Origin: Fimiplasma intestinipullorum | GTDB taxonomy: Bacteria; Bacillota_I; Bacilli_A; Erysipelotrichales; Coprobacillaceae | DNA length: 45,647 bases | Assembly: GCA_018715065.1 (NCBI GenBank) | Contig: DVMJ01000062.1 | Coordinates: forward strand, 1 to 45,647 | Direction: 5' to 3' | Shown: one piece after another, positions 30,566 to 39,287 of the stretch | Position numbering within the stretch: position 1 is the first letter of the stretch | How the letters are laid out: the number at the start of each line of letters is the position of its first letter | Made by a program: the position numbers and the translations under genes | The notes under the pieces: model-generated | The model's input: only the letters and a program-made list of their open reading frames with translations | Database searches by the model: none | What the model was told of the DNA's origin: nothing

Positions 30566-30594
30566 TTCAAAAAGTCGGCATATAATGCTAAAAT
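30566..30594 (+). promoter_or_regulatory. Candidate promoter of the FHA-kinase operon
   Basis: TTCAAA (30566-30571), 17-nt spacer, TAAAAT (30589-30594); an alternative TATAAT sits at 30581-30586 with a poor -35. Confidence 0.45.
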
Positions 30595-30633
30595 AGACTT
30601 ATAACATCCATGTAGGGAAAGGAGCGAGCAGGG

Positions 30634-31074
30634 ATGAATGATCATAAACAAGGATGGGTAAGCCGGGAACAGATATCGATTCCGCCCATTGAAAAGAAAG
30701 GCTACCCTTCGATGGTCCTTATTCGACCAACAACCAGACACGTTGAAATCAAAACTTCCCGTCCAGTCCTCAGGCCTTTTGTCTATCGCCTGAAGACAGA
30801 CGAGAAGATTGCTGTCACTGCGGATGCTTTTGTCCTTGGCAAAGGCTCACAGGCAGATTATATTATTGGCGGAAACAGTGCCATTAGTCGGACCCATGTC
30901 CGTATTTCGAAACGCGACGATCACTATTATCTGGAGGATCTGGGCAGTTCGAATCATACTTATGTCAATGACGATTTGCTGCAGGGTGAGGTGGCGCTTG
31001 AAGACGGTATGCTGTTTAAGATGGCCGATGAAACATTCCGTTTTGCGTTAGAAGGAGGTCAGGAAGATGCCTGA
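30634..31074 (+). CDS. FHA-domain phosphothreonine-binding protein (146 aa)
   Basis: An AAAGGAG RBS precedes the ATG. After a ~60-residue N-terminal segment, residues ~65-140 form an FHA domain: FVLGKGSQADYIIGGN, SAISRTHVRI (the S-R-x-H ligand-binding motif) and LEDLGSSNHTYVND. FHA domains bind phosphothreonine peptides. The gene overlaps the Ser/Thr kinase gene by 8 nt, making it the kinase's likely readout or scaffold. No membrane segment is present. Confidence 0.88.
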   Translation: MNDHKQGWVSREQISIPPIEKKGYPSMVLIRPTTRHVEIKTSRPVLRPFVYRLKTDEKIAVTADAFVLGKGSQADYIIGGNSAISRTHVRISKRDDHYYLEDLGSSNHTYVNDDLLQGEVALEDGMLFKMADETFRFALEGGQEDA

Positions 31075-33046
31075 TTTCAGTCAAATTGCCAGTACGTATA
31101 CAGGAATTCAAAAGATCGGCGAAGGCAGCGGCGGGATTGTGTATAAAGCCTACCATGAGCGTTTGAAGATCCCGGTTGTTTTAAAAGAGGTCAAGCATAT
31201 GGGGAAGACCCTGGCGACCAGTCGTCAGGAAGTGGACATCCTCAAAAACTTAAAACATCCCTATTTACCCCAGGTCTATGATTTTTTAGAACTGGATGGG
31301 TCTATTTATACCGTGATGAGCTTCATCCCCGGCAAATCTTTCCAGACGCTGCTGGATGAAGGACAGCATTTCAGCCAGGCGGAGCTTATCATCTGGGCCA
31401 GACAGCTCTTAAGTGCGTTACATTATCTACATACGCAAACACCGCCGATCATTCATAGCGATATCAAACCGGCGAATCTCATGCTGACTCCGCAGGGGAA
31501 TATCTGTCTGATTGACTTTAATATCTCTTTCTTTTTAGACGGAAAGACCTTACTAGGCTATACGCATGGGTATTCCAGTCCGGAACAGAAGCGAGTCGCG
31601 ATGTCAAGGGAACATAAGGGAGTGGAGACCATTGACGTCAAGACCGATATTTACAGCGTCGGGGCGACGTTCTATCATCTCGCTACCGGGACGAAGATGG
31701 GAGATGCGGGAGATTTTGCCCTGCTAAGCCAGTGCACGAGTGAAGCCTTTAGTCGGGTGATTGAAAAAGCTACCTCTAAAAATAAAAATACCCGTTATGC
31801 TTCCGCTTTAAAAATGTTTGCGGCTTTGGGGAATATCCGCAAACAGGATCAGCGCTATCGTCATTTGACCAGTCAGCACCATTTCATTCAGACGATGCTG
31901 GTGCTGGTGATGGCAGTATCTATCGTCGTTGTCGGTTATGGTTTTCACAGTTTGCAGTTGGAACGCACCCAGAGCTATAATCTTTTGGTCGAAAGTCAGA
32001 TGACCAATCGCGAAAATGGTCAGTATGATGCGGAAAATACGAATTACCTTCAGGCGATTGCTTTAAAGCCGGAAAGCATTGAAGCCTACTACCAGCATGC
32101 CTGTGCGCTTTATGAGCAGGAAAAATATCAGGAGTGCATCGATTTTGTGAATTACGATGTGAATCAGAATGAAAAACTGGATCTGACGAATCCACGCGTG
32201 GCGGATATTGGTTATATTCAGGCCAATAGTTATTTTGAGTTAGGCGACTATGAGCATGCCATCACAGCTTATGAAAAACTGTTTACGATTGGTGGCTTCT
32301 ATGCGTCCTATTATCGTGATTATGCGATCACGCTGGCCTATGCCGGCAATCTGGAAAAAGCCAATGATGTCTTAGCTCAGGCAATTGATTATGGTCTGAC
32401 AGATGACTCGGTTTACTTTGCGAAAGGCGAGATCTCAGCGAGCCAGAATATGCGGGATGATGCCTTGAAGAATTTTGAACTTTGTATCGAAGAGACCGAA
32501 GATACGGATCTGAAAGCCAGAGCCTATCTCATGAGTGCTAAGCTCTATGAGCGCTTTAATGAAAATGCCAAGATTCGGGAAATCCTGCTGGAAGCCAAGG
32601 ACGTCTTACCAATGTCCAGTCAGCTCATGATCTTGCAGAAGCTGATTCAGGCAGATATCGATCTGGGGGATACGACCGGGCAGACCAGTTATTATGAAGA
32701 AGCGGTAACGCTCTCTGAAAGTTTGATCTCACAAAAATGGGCAACGCGGACGACTTACAATAATCTGGCGATCCTGCATCAGAAATTAGGCCAATTAGAC
32801 GAGGCTGAAGCAAGTTTGGAAACGATGAAGGATCTTTACGGAGAGGATTATAACCTATATAAACGTTATGCCTTTATTGAATTGGATCGCCAGGCATTAA
32901 AAGAAAATCTGGAAAGAGATTATGCCCAGTTTGCGGCCTATTATGAAAAGGCAATGGCCCTTTATGATGGCAACAACGAAGATGCCGAAATGGCCTTGCT
33001 GCAAACCCAATATGCCCAGGTACAGGAAGGAGGCTGGTTATCGTGA
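31067..33046 (+). CDS. Membrane Ser/Thr protein kinase with C-terminal TPR domain (659 aa)
   Basis: Residues ~12-265 are a Hanks-type kinase with Gly-loop KIGEGSGGIVYKA, Lys40 in VVLKEVK, catalytic HSDIKPANLML (130-140) and metal-binding DFN (150-152). The usual HRD Arg is Ser and the DFG Gly is Asn; the catalytic residues remain, so activity is expected. TYSSPEQ-like activation segment YSSPEQ follows. A membrane helix at ~276-297 (LVLVMAVSIVVVGYGF) leads to an extracellular region with repeated TPR-like helices (YYQHACALYEQEKYQECI, YFELGDYEHAITAYEKLF), instead of PASTA repeats. It probably senses protein or wall states and signals to the FHA and zinc-ribbon partners in the operon. Confidence 0.88.
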   Translation: MPDFSQIASTYTGIQKIGEGSGGIVYKAYHERLKIPVVLKEVKHMGKTLATSRQEVDILKNLKHPYLPQVYDFLELDGSIYTVMSFIPGKSFQTLLDEGQHFSQAELIIWARQLLSALHYLHTQTPPIIHSDIKPANLMLTPQGNICLIDFNISFFLDGKTLLGYTHGYSSPEQKRVAMSREHKGVETIDVKTDIYSVGATFYHLATGTKMGDAGDFALLSQCTSEAFSRVIEKATSKNKNTRYASALKMFAALGNIRKQDQRYRHLTSQHHFIQTMLVLVMAVSIVVVGYGFHSLQLERTQSYNLLVESQMTNRENGQYDAENTNYLQAIALKPESIEAYYQHACALYEQEKYQECIDFVNYDVNQNEKLDLTNPRVADIGYIQANSYFELGDYEHAITAYEKLFTIGGFYASYYRDYAITLAYAGNLEKANDVLAQAIDYGLTDDSVYFAKGEISASQNMRDDALKNFELCIEETEDTDLKARAYLMSAKLYERFNENAKIREILLEAKDVLPMSSQLMILQKLIQADIDLGDTTGQTSYYEEAVTLSESLISQKWATRTTYNNLAILHQKLGQLDEAEASLETMKDLYGEDYNLYKRYAFIELDRQALKENLERDYAQFAAYYEKAMALYDGNNEDAEMALLQTQYAQVQEGGWLS

Positions 33047-33174
33047 GTTTAGGGATGATCTTCGTTATCATTGGAATCGTCGGTATCCTGCTGTCTATTC
33101 TTGGCTTAGGCATAGAAAGTGCGTTATTTAGAAGGCGGCAGCGCCGCTTGATCAAAGAAATGGAGGATGAATGA
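33043..33174 (+). CDS. 43-aa single-pass membrane peptide
   Basis: This short gene starts at GTG 33043, overlapping the kinase stop (GTGA), with AAGGAGG nine bases upstream, and ends by overlapping the next start (ATGA). The product is MSLGMIFVIIGIVGILLSI, then LGLGIES and a basic/acidic tail with RRRQRRLIKEMEDE. One helix with a positive inside tail is clear. Perfect coupling on both sides makes it a real gene; it may be an assembly or regulatory subunit of the kinase complex. Confidence 0.75.
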   Translation: MSLGMIFVIIGIVGILLSILGLGIESALFRRRQRRLIKEMEDE

Positions 33175-34055
33175 CCATGAAGAAGGGACTACGATTTATC
33201 ATTGCGCTGCTGCTGATGGCAGGTGTCGGAGCTTTGACCTTTTTGCCGGTCTTATCAATTGCCTCGGTGAATATCGCTGTGAAGGACATGATCTTGTTGG
33301 CCTTCAATCAGTTAGCAGGACTGGAAGCCCTGCAGGAAGTGGGGGTTCTGGTGCAGTCCTATATCAGTCCGTTTGGCTATGTGCTGATTGGCGGGCTGGT
33401 CCTGGCAGCTTTGCTGGCGATACTCATCATGATCTTAGGTGGGAAAAAACCATATATCTTATCTATTTTTGGGCTGATTGCCTTAAATGGTTATATCGGC
33501 GGACTGGTTTATTTCCTCTATGATAAGTTTCAGAATTTAGCTCAGGGAGTGGCTTTTTATCAGCTGGAAGGCGGTCTTGTTTTTTCATGGCTGCCTGTCA
33601 TCCTCTGGGCTGTGGTGAATATAGTGATGGTGGTACTTGCTATCGTGGGGATCCGTCTGAATGGACAAGACCGTCAGGTGGAGAAGGAAATCTTGATGCC
33701 CGAGTCTTATCCAGGTTCAGTTGCCGAGCGCCTGGAAGAAAAAGAAGTCGTCTTTCAGGGGGCTTTGCTGGGAGTCGCCGGTCAGTATCTGGGACTGGCT
33801 TATCCATTGCAGGGCATGCAGCCTGTCTACATTGCCGAGGATGATACCGGGCTTTATGTGAGCAAACAAGCCCAAACAACCTTTTTGGCCCAGGTACAAT
33901 ATGACAAGACAAGACAGGAATACCAGTTGGCTGTGCAGGCTTTGCATACGGTCCATTTAGATAGTGGCCAGCCACTTGGGGCACGCTTATACTATTTGCC
34001 TCGCGGCACCCAATTGCATTTCATATCGGCTCAAGAGGAGCTGGTATTAGGCTAG
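33171..34055 (+). CDS. Polytopic membrane protein with cytosolic C-terminal domain (294 aa)
   Basis: The ATG at 33171 overlaps the preceding stop; ATG 33177 is an equally good alternative relative to GGAGG. Four hydrophobic helices (~8-30, 66-90, 95-118, 137-160) are followed by a ~130-residue soluble part with EKEVVFQGALLGVAGQYLG and LHTVHLDSGQPLGARLYYLP, predicted beta-rich. I recognise no family. Position in the operon suggests a membrane component of the kinase system. Confidence 0.65.
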   Translation: MTMKKGLRFIIALLLMAGVGALTFLPVLSIASVNIAVKDMILLAFNQLAGLEALQEVGVLVQSYISPFGYVLIGGLVLAALLAILIMILGGKKPYILSIFGLIALNGYIGGLVYFLYDKFQNLAQGVAFYQLEGGLVFSWLPVILWAVVNIVMVVLAIVGIRLNGQDRQVEKEILMPESYPGSVAERLEEKEVVFQGALLGVAGQYLGLAYPLQGMQPVYIAEDDTGLYVSKQAQTTFLAQVQYDKTRQEYQLAVQALHTVHLDSGQPLGARLYYLPRGTQLHFISAQEELVLG

Positions 34056-34071
34056 AAGGGAGATGAAGAAC

Positions 34072-36123
34072 ATGAAGTGTCGTCAATGTGGACATATCAA
34101 TGAAGAGGGGGCCCGTTTCTGTGAGAAATGTGGGCAGCCGCTCATTGAAGAGAGTCGTCCGATCAAACCAAAAAAGAAACATCATTTCAAATGGCTCATT
34201 CCCTTCTTATTGATTCTGATCGTTGCAGTGGGTGGTGGCATCGCTTTGGTGATGACACGTTCACCTCAGTCGAAGGATTATACCATGCTGCTGGATGAAG
34301 CGGATCGCTATCTGGTTGGCATGGAGTATGCCCAGGCCGAAGCCAGTTATCTTGAAGCCATCCAGATCGACAAGAAACAGACCATGCCTTATGAACGATT
34401 GACAGAGCTTTATTTGACGCAGGAGGATTATCCCAAAGCTCAGGAGATCCTGCAGCGGGCTCTGTCTAATGTGGAAGATGAATCGACGTTTAACGAAACC
34501 TACACCTATGTACGCTATATGAATGAGGAAATCCTTGCGGACAACGGACAGGTTCACCAGGGGGAGTACGATGCTTCCTATGCTTATCAAAATGAGATCC
34601 CAACGACCGCTTATGTCGAGGATGTCAAAGGCCTAATGACCAGTGATATCCGTGATTATGACAAGGATGGTCAGACGGAATTGCTGGCGGTCAGTCTGGA
34701 TGAGTCAGGCAGTACGCTGACCCTCGTTTTGACGATGTATGAATATCAGGAGGACAGCGTTGTGCTTTCGGATCAGCAACGCTTAGGTACAGTGCTGGGC
34801 GGAGATGACGCTGAACAGGTCGGACTCTATTTGAAAGACGTCAATGGGACACCCTATATTTATGGCTTTATAGAAAAGAAAATGGATTTTGCCAGTCAGG
34901 GAACCCAAGCTAATCATTTTGTCTTCACGTATGATGGGAGCCAGTTTGTTTCCTATTTGGAGATGTCAACGACAGAGCCGTTTATTGCTGATGAAAATGC
35001 TGTAGCTTCATTTGAACAGGCTGCCGCTTTATTAGAGAATATTGGACTTTATGCTTCTGCCAGTCAGACTTATGATACGGCTGGTCAGACCTTTGGCATC
35101 GTTCAAGCTGATGGTGCTGATGAGACCTTGCTGACCATTCAAGGAAAGCGTGCGAATCAGGATGTCGGTTACACGACCGGCATCAGTCTGGAAGCCTGCG
35201 GTAAGGTTCAGTACCGTCTGGTGGTTTATATGGAGACACCGGAGAAAACGGCAGAAGCCCTCTATCAGCCGGTCCTGGATGCCTACCATCATGCTTTATC
35301 AAGTCAGGAGGCTTCCATCAATCCGCTGATCTTAAACGAACAGACGACGGGGCTTTTGGCAGGAGAGAAACCCGAGGATCTCTTCTATTACTTATTGGAT
35401 ATCGATGAGAATGGTGTGGAAGAACTGTTCATTGCCAAAAGTGATGGGACCATTGTCGATGTGTGGACCTATGATGGGGTCGATCTTCGCAGTCTGGAAT
35501 TACAGGGTCAGTTACTGAGTGATAAGAGTATCCGCTGCCAGACAGCGGAGAATAGGTATACCTTTTATACATTGGCAGATGATGGCTATGAGATCTGCAC
35601 GAAGCGCGAACTCAAGGCAGAAGACGGTAGCTATTATAGCCGTGAGAATAGTTCTCAATGGATGAGCATCGGTCAGACAGACTATGAAAGCCAGCTCTCT
35701 GATGAGCAATGTCTTTCAGTGCAATGGACCTCCATCGTCAACGATTATGTGGCCAAGACACAGGCGCCTACCTATAATAAGGCCGATATCTTAAACGAGT
35801 TAGAGGCGCTGGAAACACAGACCGAAGAAATGACGAGCTCTGCCATGTCGACAATTGAAATGATTTCTACCAGTAAAGAAGCAACAGAGCTGTGGGAAGC
35901 GGAAATGAACCAGATCATTACGCTTTTAAAACAGAGCATGAATGAAACGCAGAGTGCTGCCTTCGACCATGAGCAGGCGGAATGGGAAATCGAAAAAGAA
36001 GAGATTGCTTCTGAAGCTTCTAGTGAATATGAAGGCGGGTCCTTATCAGGTGTGGCACTTTCTTCAGCCCGACTGGAGGAAACCCGGAAACGCACATATG
36101 AATTATATAATCGATTACAGTAG
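34072..36123 (+). CDS. Zinc-ribbon, TPR and LprI-like membrane protein (683 aa)
   Basis: ATG 34072 is preferred because AAGGGAG sits nine bases upstream and relatives begin MKCxxCG. Residues 1-24 are a zinc ribbon (CRQCGHINEEGARFCEKCG); a basic linker and a membrane helix (~45-66) follow, then TPR-like helices (ADRYLVGMEYAQAEASYLEA), a long beta-rich extracellular part with DIDENGVEELFI and DYDKDGQTELLAV repeats, and a C-terminal helical segment (~580-683) resembling DUF1311/LprI (AFDHEQAEWEIEKEEIASEA, YEGGSLSGVALSSARLEET). The zinc ribbon is cytosolic and could recruit partners; the LprI-like part would face the wall. Confidence 0.75.
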   Translation: MKCRQCGHINEEGARFCEKCGQPLIEESRPIKPKKKHHFKWLIPFLLILIVAVGGGIALVMTRSPQSKDYTMLLDEADRYLVGMEYAQAEASYLEAIQIDKKQTMPYERLTELYLTQEDYPKAQEILQRALSNVEDESTFNETYTYVRYMNEEILADNGQVHQGEYDASYAYQNEIPTTAYVEDVKGLMTSDIRDYDKDGQTELLAVSLDESGSTLTLVLTMYEYQEDSVVLSDQQRLGTVLGGDDAEQVGLYLKDVNGTPYIYGFIEKKMDFASQGTQANHFVFTYDGSQFVSYLEMSTTEPFIADENAVASFEQAAALLENIGLYASASQTYDTAGQTFGIVQADGADETLLTIQGKRANQDVGYTTGISLEACGKVQYRLVVYMETPEKTAEALYQPVLDAYHHALSSQEASINPLILNEQTTGLLAGEKPEDLFYYLLDIDENGVEELFIAKSDGTIVDVWTYDGVDLRSLELQGQLLSDKSIRCQTAENRYTFYTLADDGYEICTKRELKAEDGSYYSRENSSQWMSIGQTDYESQLSDEQCLSVQWTSIVNDYVAKTQAPTYNKADILNELEALETQTEEMTSSAMSTIEMISTSKEATELWEAEMNQIITLLKQSMNETQSAAFDHEQAEWEIEKEEIASEASSEYEGGSLSGVALSSARLEETRKRTYELYNRLQ

Positions 36124-36134
36124 GAGGTGAAAGG

Positions 36135-38033
36135 ATGCACTGTCCTCAATGTCATCATGAAAATGAAAAAGAGGCCCGTTTTTGTGAACACTGTGGTGCG
36201 CCTTTGCCTCTTCAAACAAAGAAAAAAAGGCCCCCTTCTCTTTTGTGGGGCGGACTGGTCGTCGGTGTCGTGGCTTTGCTGGCGGCTGGCTGGTTTTTAA
36301 TCTGCCAGCATCAGCCAAGCGATAAAGCCTACCAGGAAACATTGGAAACAGCCCAACAGTATTTGATGTCGCTCGACTACGAAAACGCCAAAGCCAGTTA
36401 TCTTGAAGCTGTGGATATTGAGCCCAAACAGGCGACGGCTTATTTAGCCTTGGCAGATATTTATATGCTTGAAGAAGATCCTGAAGAGGCTGCGGCCATC
36501 CTGGAACAGGGATTGGCGCATGTGGGGGAAGATTCTGACGAAGCTGCCTCTATTCAAGCCAAGCAGGAAGAGATCATCCATTATACATGGCTGGTCCTGC
36601 CTCAATTTGAAGCCGATGCCTTATTTTACTTAAAAGACGACGATCTGGATCATTCCAGTAATGAGTTGATCTGTCAATATCAAAGTGACTATGCAGTCTT
36701 TGAAAAAGCGGGTCGTTATGGTTTGATCGGTCATGATGGGGTGGTCCTAACTGAGCCAATCTATGCCTCGATCGTGGTTGATCGAACGCATTATCTTTTG
36801 GTGACCGAGGGAGAGCCTTACCAGGAAGTGGATGGTCAATGGAACACATTTATATTGAGTAATGATACCATCGTGCCTTTTTATGGCGCTGATGGGTATA
36901 TCGGTCAGGCCACTGGGGTGAACTACTATTACACTACGGAGCTGATGGATACCGATCATCAGCCGGCTAGAGAGCCTCAAGTGCCTATTCCGGTTGCTCA
37001 TTATGATACGGTTGTCACGACAGACTTAGGACGTCAGTGGCAAAAAACAGTCACCGGTCCTTATGCCATCTACAGTGAAGGTGGCTTGCAAAGCGACTTT
37101 GTTTACAGTGCCTTAGGCAGTTATCGGGATGGTCTGATGGCTGCCTGTCAGGATGGCAAATGGGGTTATGTCAATGCCCAGGGAGAGGTCGTGATTCCTT
37201 TTGCTTATGATGCCAGTTGGACGCATTATGCTTATGCCGATGATCCAACCGCCTATAGCGATATGTGTTATAGTGCGAGTGACGGCTATGTCGTGCTTTC
37301 TCAGAACGGAACATATGCTTTAGCGGATACAACAGGCAAGACCATTTTGATGGACGGAACCTTTGATGAGATCTTACCGGTGGTAGATGGAAAGGCATTT
37401 GTCAGAATGGGGACCCATTGGGGTGTCATTGTTTTAAATGATGATAGCGGTTCTTCTTCAGAATCGCTCAGCGATGAAGCCATCATTGAGCGTGTTGAAG
37501 ACTACTTTGGTCCGGATTATGTTATTTTCGAAAGTGAGGTCACTTCGAGTGATAAAAATTTACAGGGCTTCATCCGTTACCAGGGAGGCAGCCAGGCGAA
37601 TGTCATGGCCGGAACGTTCTATGTGGATAAGCAAAGTGGGGATGTCAAAGAAAGTGAGACGGCTAGCGAAGTGCTCTTTAACCTCTATCAGACAGTTGCA
37701 GCCCCCGCATATCCATCTCAACAGGACGATTATCTGATCTACACGGATGCCAATGGGGTGGAAATGACCTGCTTTGCCAATGCGGCCGATCGCTCCCAGA
37801 TATATCTTGTTTATGATGGGGAGATGGTCTATATGAGTCTGGGGTCTGATGCCCCATGTGAACAGTATCGACTGGTGGATGGGCAATGGCAGTTAATGAG
37901 TACAGAAGTCCTGATTGCGCGCCAGCCAACCAAACTTCTTGCCAGCAATCTCGAAATATATGATGAGGATCATCAGTTACTTGTTGCCAGTTCTGAGTAT
38001 GTTGACTTGGACTGGTCGAAAATCCATGCTTAG
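36135..38033 (+). CDS. Zinc-ribbon, TPR and WG-repeat membrane protein (632 aa)
   Basis: GGAGG precedes the ATG at seven bases. The layout parallels the upstream gene: zinc ribbon CPQCHHENEKEARFCEHCG, basic linker, membrane helix (~36-56), TPR-like helices with NAKASYLEAVDIEPKQATAY, then WG-type beta repeats (GRYGLIGHDGVVLTEPIYAS, GKWGYVNAQGEVVIPFAYDA, THWGVIVLNDD). The C-terminal domain after ~440 is beta-rich and unrecognised. It and the 683-aa protein are paralogs in their first ~120 residues with different extracellular modules, as if sensor heads were swapped on a common base. Confidence 0.8.
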   Translation: MHCPQCHHENEKEARFCEHCGAPLPLQTKKKRPPSLLWGGLVVGVVALLAAGWFLICQHQPSDKAYQETLETAQQYLMSLDYENAKASYLEAVDIEPKQATAYLALADIYMLEEDPEEAAAILEQGLAHVGEDSDEAASIQAKQEEIIHYTWLVLPQFEADALFYLKDDDLDHSSNELICQYQSDYAVFEKAGRYGLIGHDGVVLTEPIYASIVVDRTHYLLVTEGEPYQEVDGQWNTFILSNDTIVPFYGADGYIGQATGVNYYYTTELMDTDHQPAREPQVPIPVAHYDTVVTTDLGRQWQKTVTGPYAIYSEGGLQSDFVYSALGSYRDGLMAACQDGKWGYVNAQGEVVIPFAYDASWTHYAYADDPTAYSDMCYSASDGYVVLSQNGTYALADTTGKTILMDGTFDEILPVVDGKAFVRMGTHWGVIVLNDDSGSSSESLSDEAIIERVEDYFGPDYVIFESEVTSSDKNLQGFIRYQGGSQANVMAGTFYVDKQSGDVKESETASEVLFNLYQTVAAPAYPSQQDDYLIYTDANGVEMTCFANAADRSQIYLVYDGEMVYMSLGSDAPCEQYRLVDGQWQLMSTEVLIARQPTKLLASNLEIYDEDHQLLVASSEYVDLDWSKIHA

Positions 38034-38044
38034 GAGGTCTTGAT

Positions 38045-38263
38045 ATGGAAGATGAAAAGAAGCTTGAGACGTTGTATATGGAGTTAGGCAAAGCCTATTA
38101 TGAAGGACGATTTGAAGATCCTTTACCTGAATTATTACCTTATTTTGATGCCATTACCAAGCTGAGAGCGCCACAGGATGACAATGTCTTTTGTCCTAAC
38201 TGTGGTTCGAAGATCAAACCCGGTGCTACTTTCTGTGGCAACTGTGGCTATCATTTAAAATAA
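38045..38263 (+). CDS. Small zinc-ribbon protein (72 aa)
   Basis: AGGAGG lies upstream. An acidic helical N-terminus (~45 residues) is followed by one zinc ribbon CPNCGSKIKPGATFCGNCG at the C-terminus. No membrane segment. It is probably a soluble partner of the membrane zinc-ribbon proteins in the same operon; function unknown. Confidence 0.75.
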   Translation: MEDEKKLETLYMELGKAYYEGRFEDPLPELLPYFDAITKLRAPQDDNVFCPNCGSKIKPGATFCGNCGYHLK

Positions 38264-38281
38264 AGAAAGTGAGGAACGATT

Positions 38282-39190
38282 ATGTCAAACGAAACAGTGA
38301 TGATGTTGGAGGAAAAAATCGCTGAGGAGAAAAAACATCGCGAAGCACTCTGGCAGACTTTAGGTCAGCGTCTCGACCAGGAATTCGCAGAAGTTGTGAA
38401 AACCTATGCCCCCGACTTGGCCAGTCAGCTCGAGGCCAGTCAAGCCAAGCTTGCAGAATATCAGGAGGCGATCTATGAGGCACAGGGCTTGATCGCCTGT
38501 CCGCATTGCCAAACGTATAACACTTCTGATTCTGTTTTCTGTATTCATTGTGGCTCATTATTGAAGCAGCCGCAAAGCGATACGGGTGAACGGGTATGTC
38601 CGCATTGCGGTGCACCGGTGGCTCAAGATCATCTATTCTGCAGTCGCTGTGGTACCCGTATTGACGAGGTATCTGAAACAGGTAGCGAAGCACCTGTTAT
38701 ACCTGAAGAACCAGTTCATGAACCATCGGCCGAGATGTCCGATCTGCCAGACTGGCTCTCCGAAACTTCTCGTGATGAACCGGTGATGGAAAAGACAGAA
38801 CCTCAAACGCATTGGGAAGGACCAGGTTATGATGATATGACGACTCTGCTGGTGGATGAATCAATGATGTCTGATGGGGAAGTGCTGCGCTGTCCGATCT
38901 GTGGAGAACCAGTTGAACCGGGTCAATCCTTCTGCATCCATTGTGGCAGTCGCATAGATGATGCACCGGTGGAACCGGAAATCACTTCTGAACCACAAAC
39001 AGCGGTTTGTCCTGTCTGTGGGCAACCGGTGAAAGAGGATGATCAATTTTGCATGAACTGTGGCGCTAAACTGGAACCGCAAGCTAAACAGGTAACAGTA
39101 GAAGCTGATCCGTTAGTTTGTCCGGTTTGTGGCTCAGCAGTCAAAGAAGATCAGGTTTTTTGTATTAACTGCGGTGCGAAATTAAAATAA
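38282..39190 (+). CDS. Soluble protein with coiled coil and five zinc ribbons (302 aa)
   Basis: Residues 1-~70 form a charged helix (MLEEKIAEEKKHREALWQTL, LEASQAKLAEYQEAIYEA). Five C-x2-C-x10-11-C-x2-C ribbons follow: CPHCQTYNTSDSVFCIHCG, CPHCGAPVAQDHLFCSRCG, CPICGEPVEPGQSFCIHCG, CPVCGQPVKEDDQFCMNCG and CPVCGSAVKEDQVFCINCG, separated by a Pro/Glu/Asp-rich linker of ~60 residues between the second and third. The linker contains DDMTTLLVDES, whose paired threonines are a conceivable kinase site for FHA recognition (inference). It closes the operon before a terminator. Confidence 0.75.
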   Translation: MSNETVMMLEEKIAEEKKHREALWQTLGQRLDQEFAEVVKTYAPDLASQLEASQAKLAEYQEAIYEAQGLIACPHCQTYNTSDSVFCIHCGSLLKQPQSDTGERVCPHCGAPVAQDHLFCSRCGTRIDEVSETGSEAPVIPEEPVHEPSAEMSDLPDWLSETSRDEPVMEKTEPQTHWEGPGYDDMTTLLVDESMMSDGEVLRCPICGEPVEPGQSFCIHCGSRIDDAPVEPEITSEPQTAVCPVCGQPVKEDDQFCMNCGAKLEPQAKQVTVEADPLVCPVCGSAVKEDQVFCINCGAKLK

Positions 39191-39202
39191 ATAGATAACA
39201 AA

Positions 39203-39235
39203 AAATAGCCTTGTGTAGTCAAGACTATTTTTTTT
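39203..39235 (+). terminator. Intrinsic terminator of the FHA-kinase operon
   Basis: AAATAG-C-CTTG and CAAG-A-CTATTT form a 10-bp stem with one mismatch, followed by T5. Confidence 0.75.
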
Positions 39236-39287
39236 ACTGTTAAAATTTCTTTGTTGGGCAAAAATGAAAATATAAGGAGGAATGATC

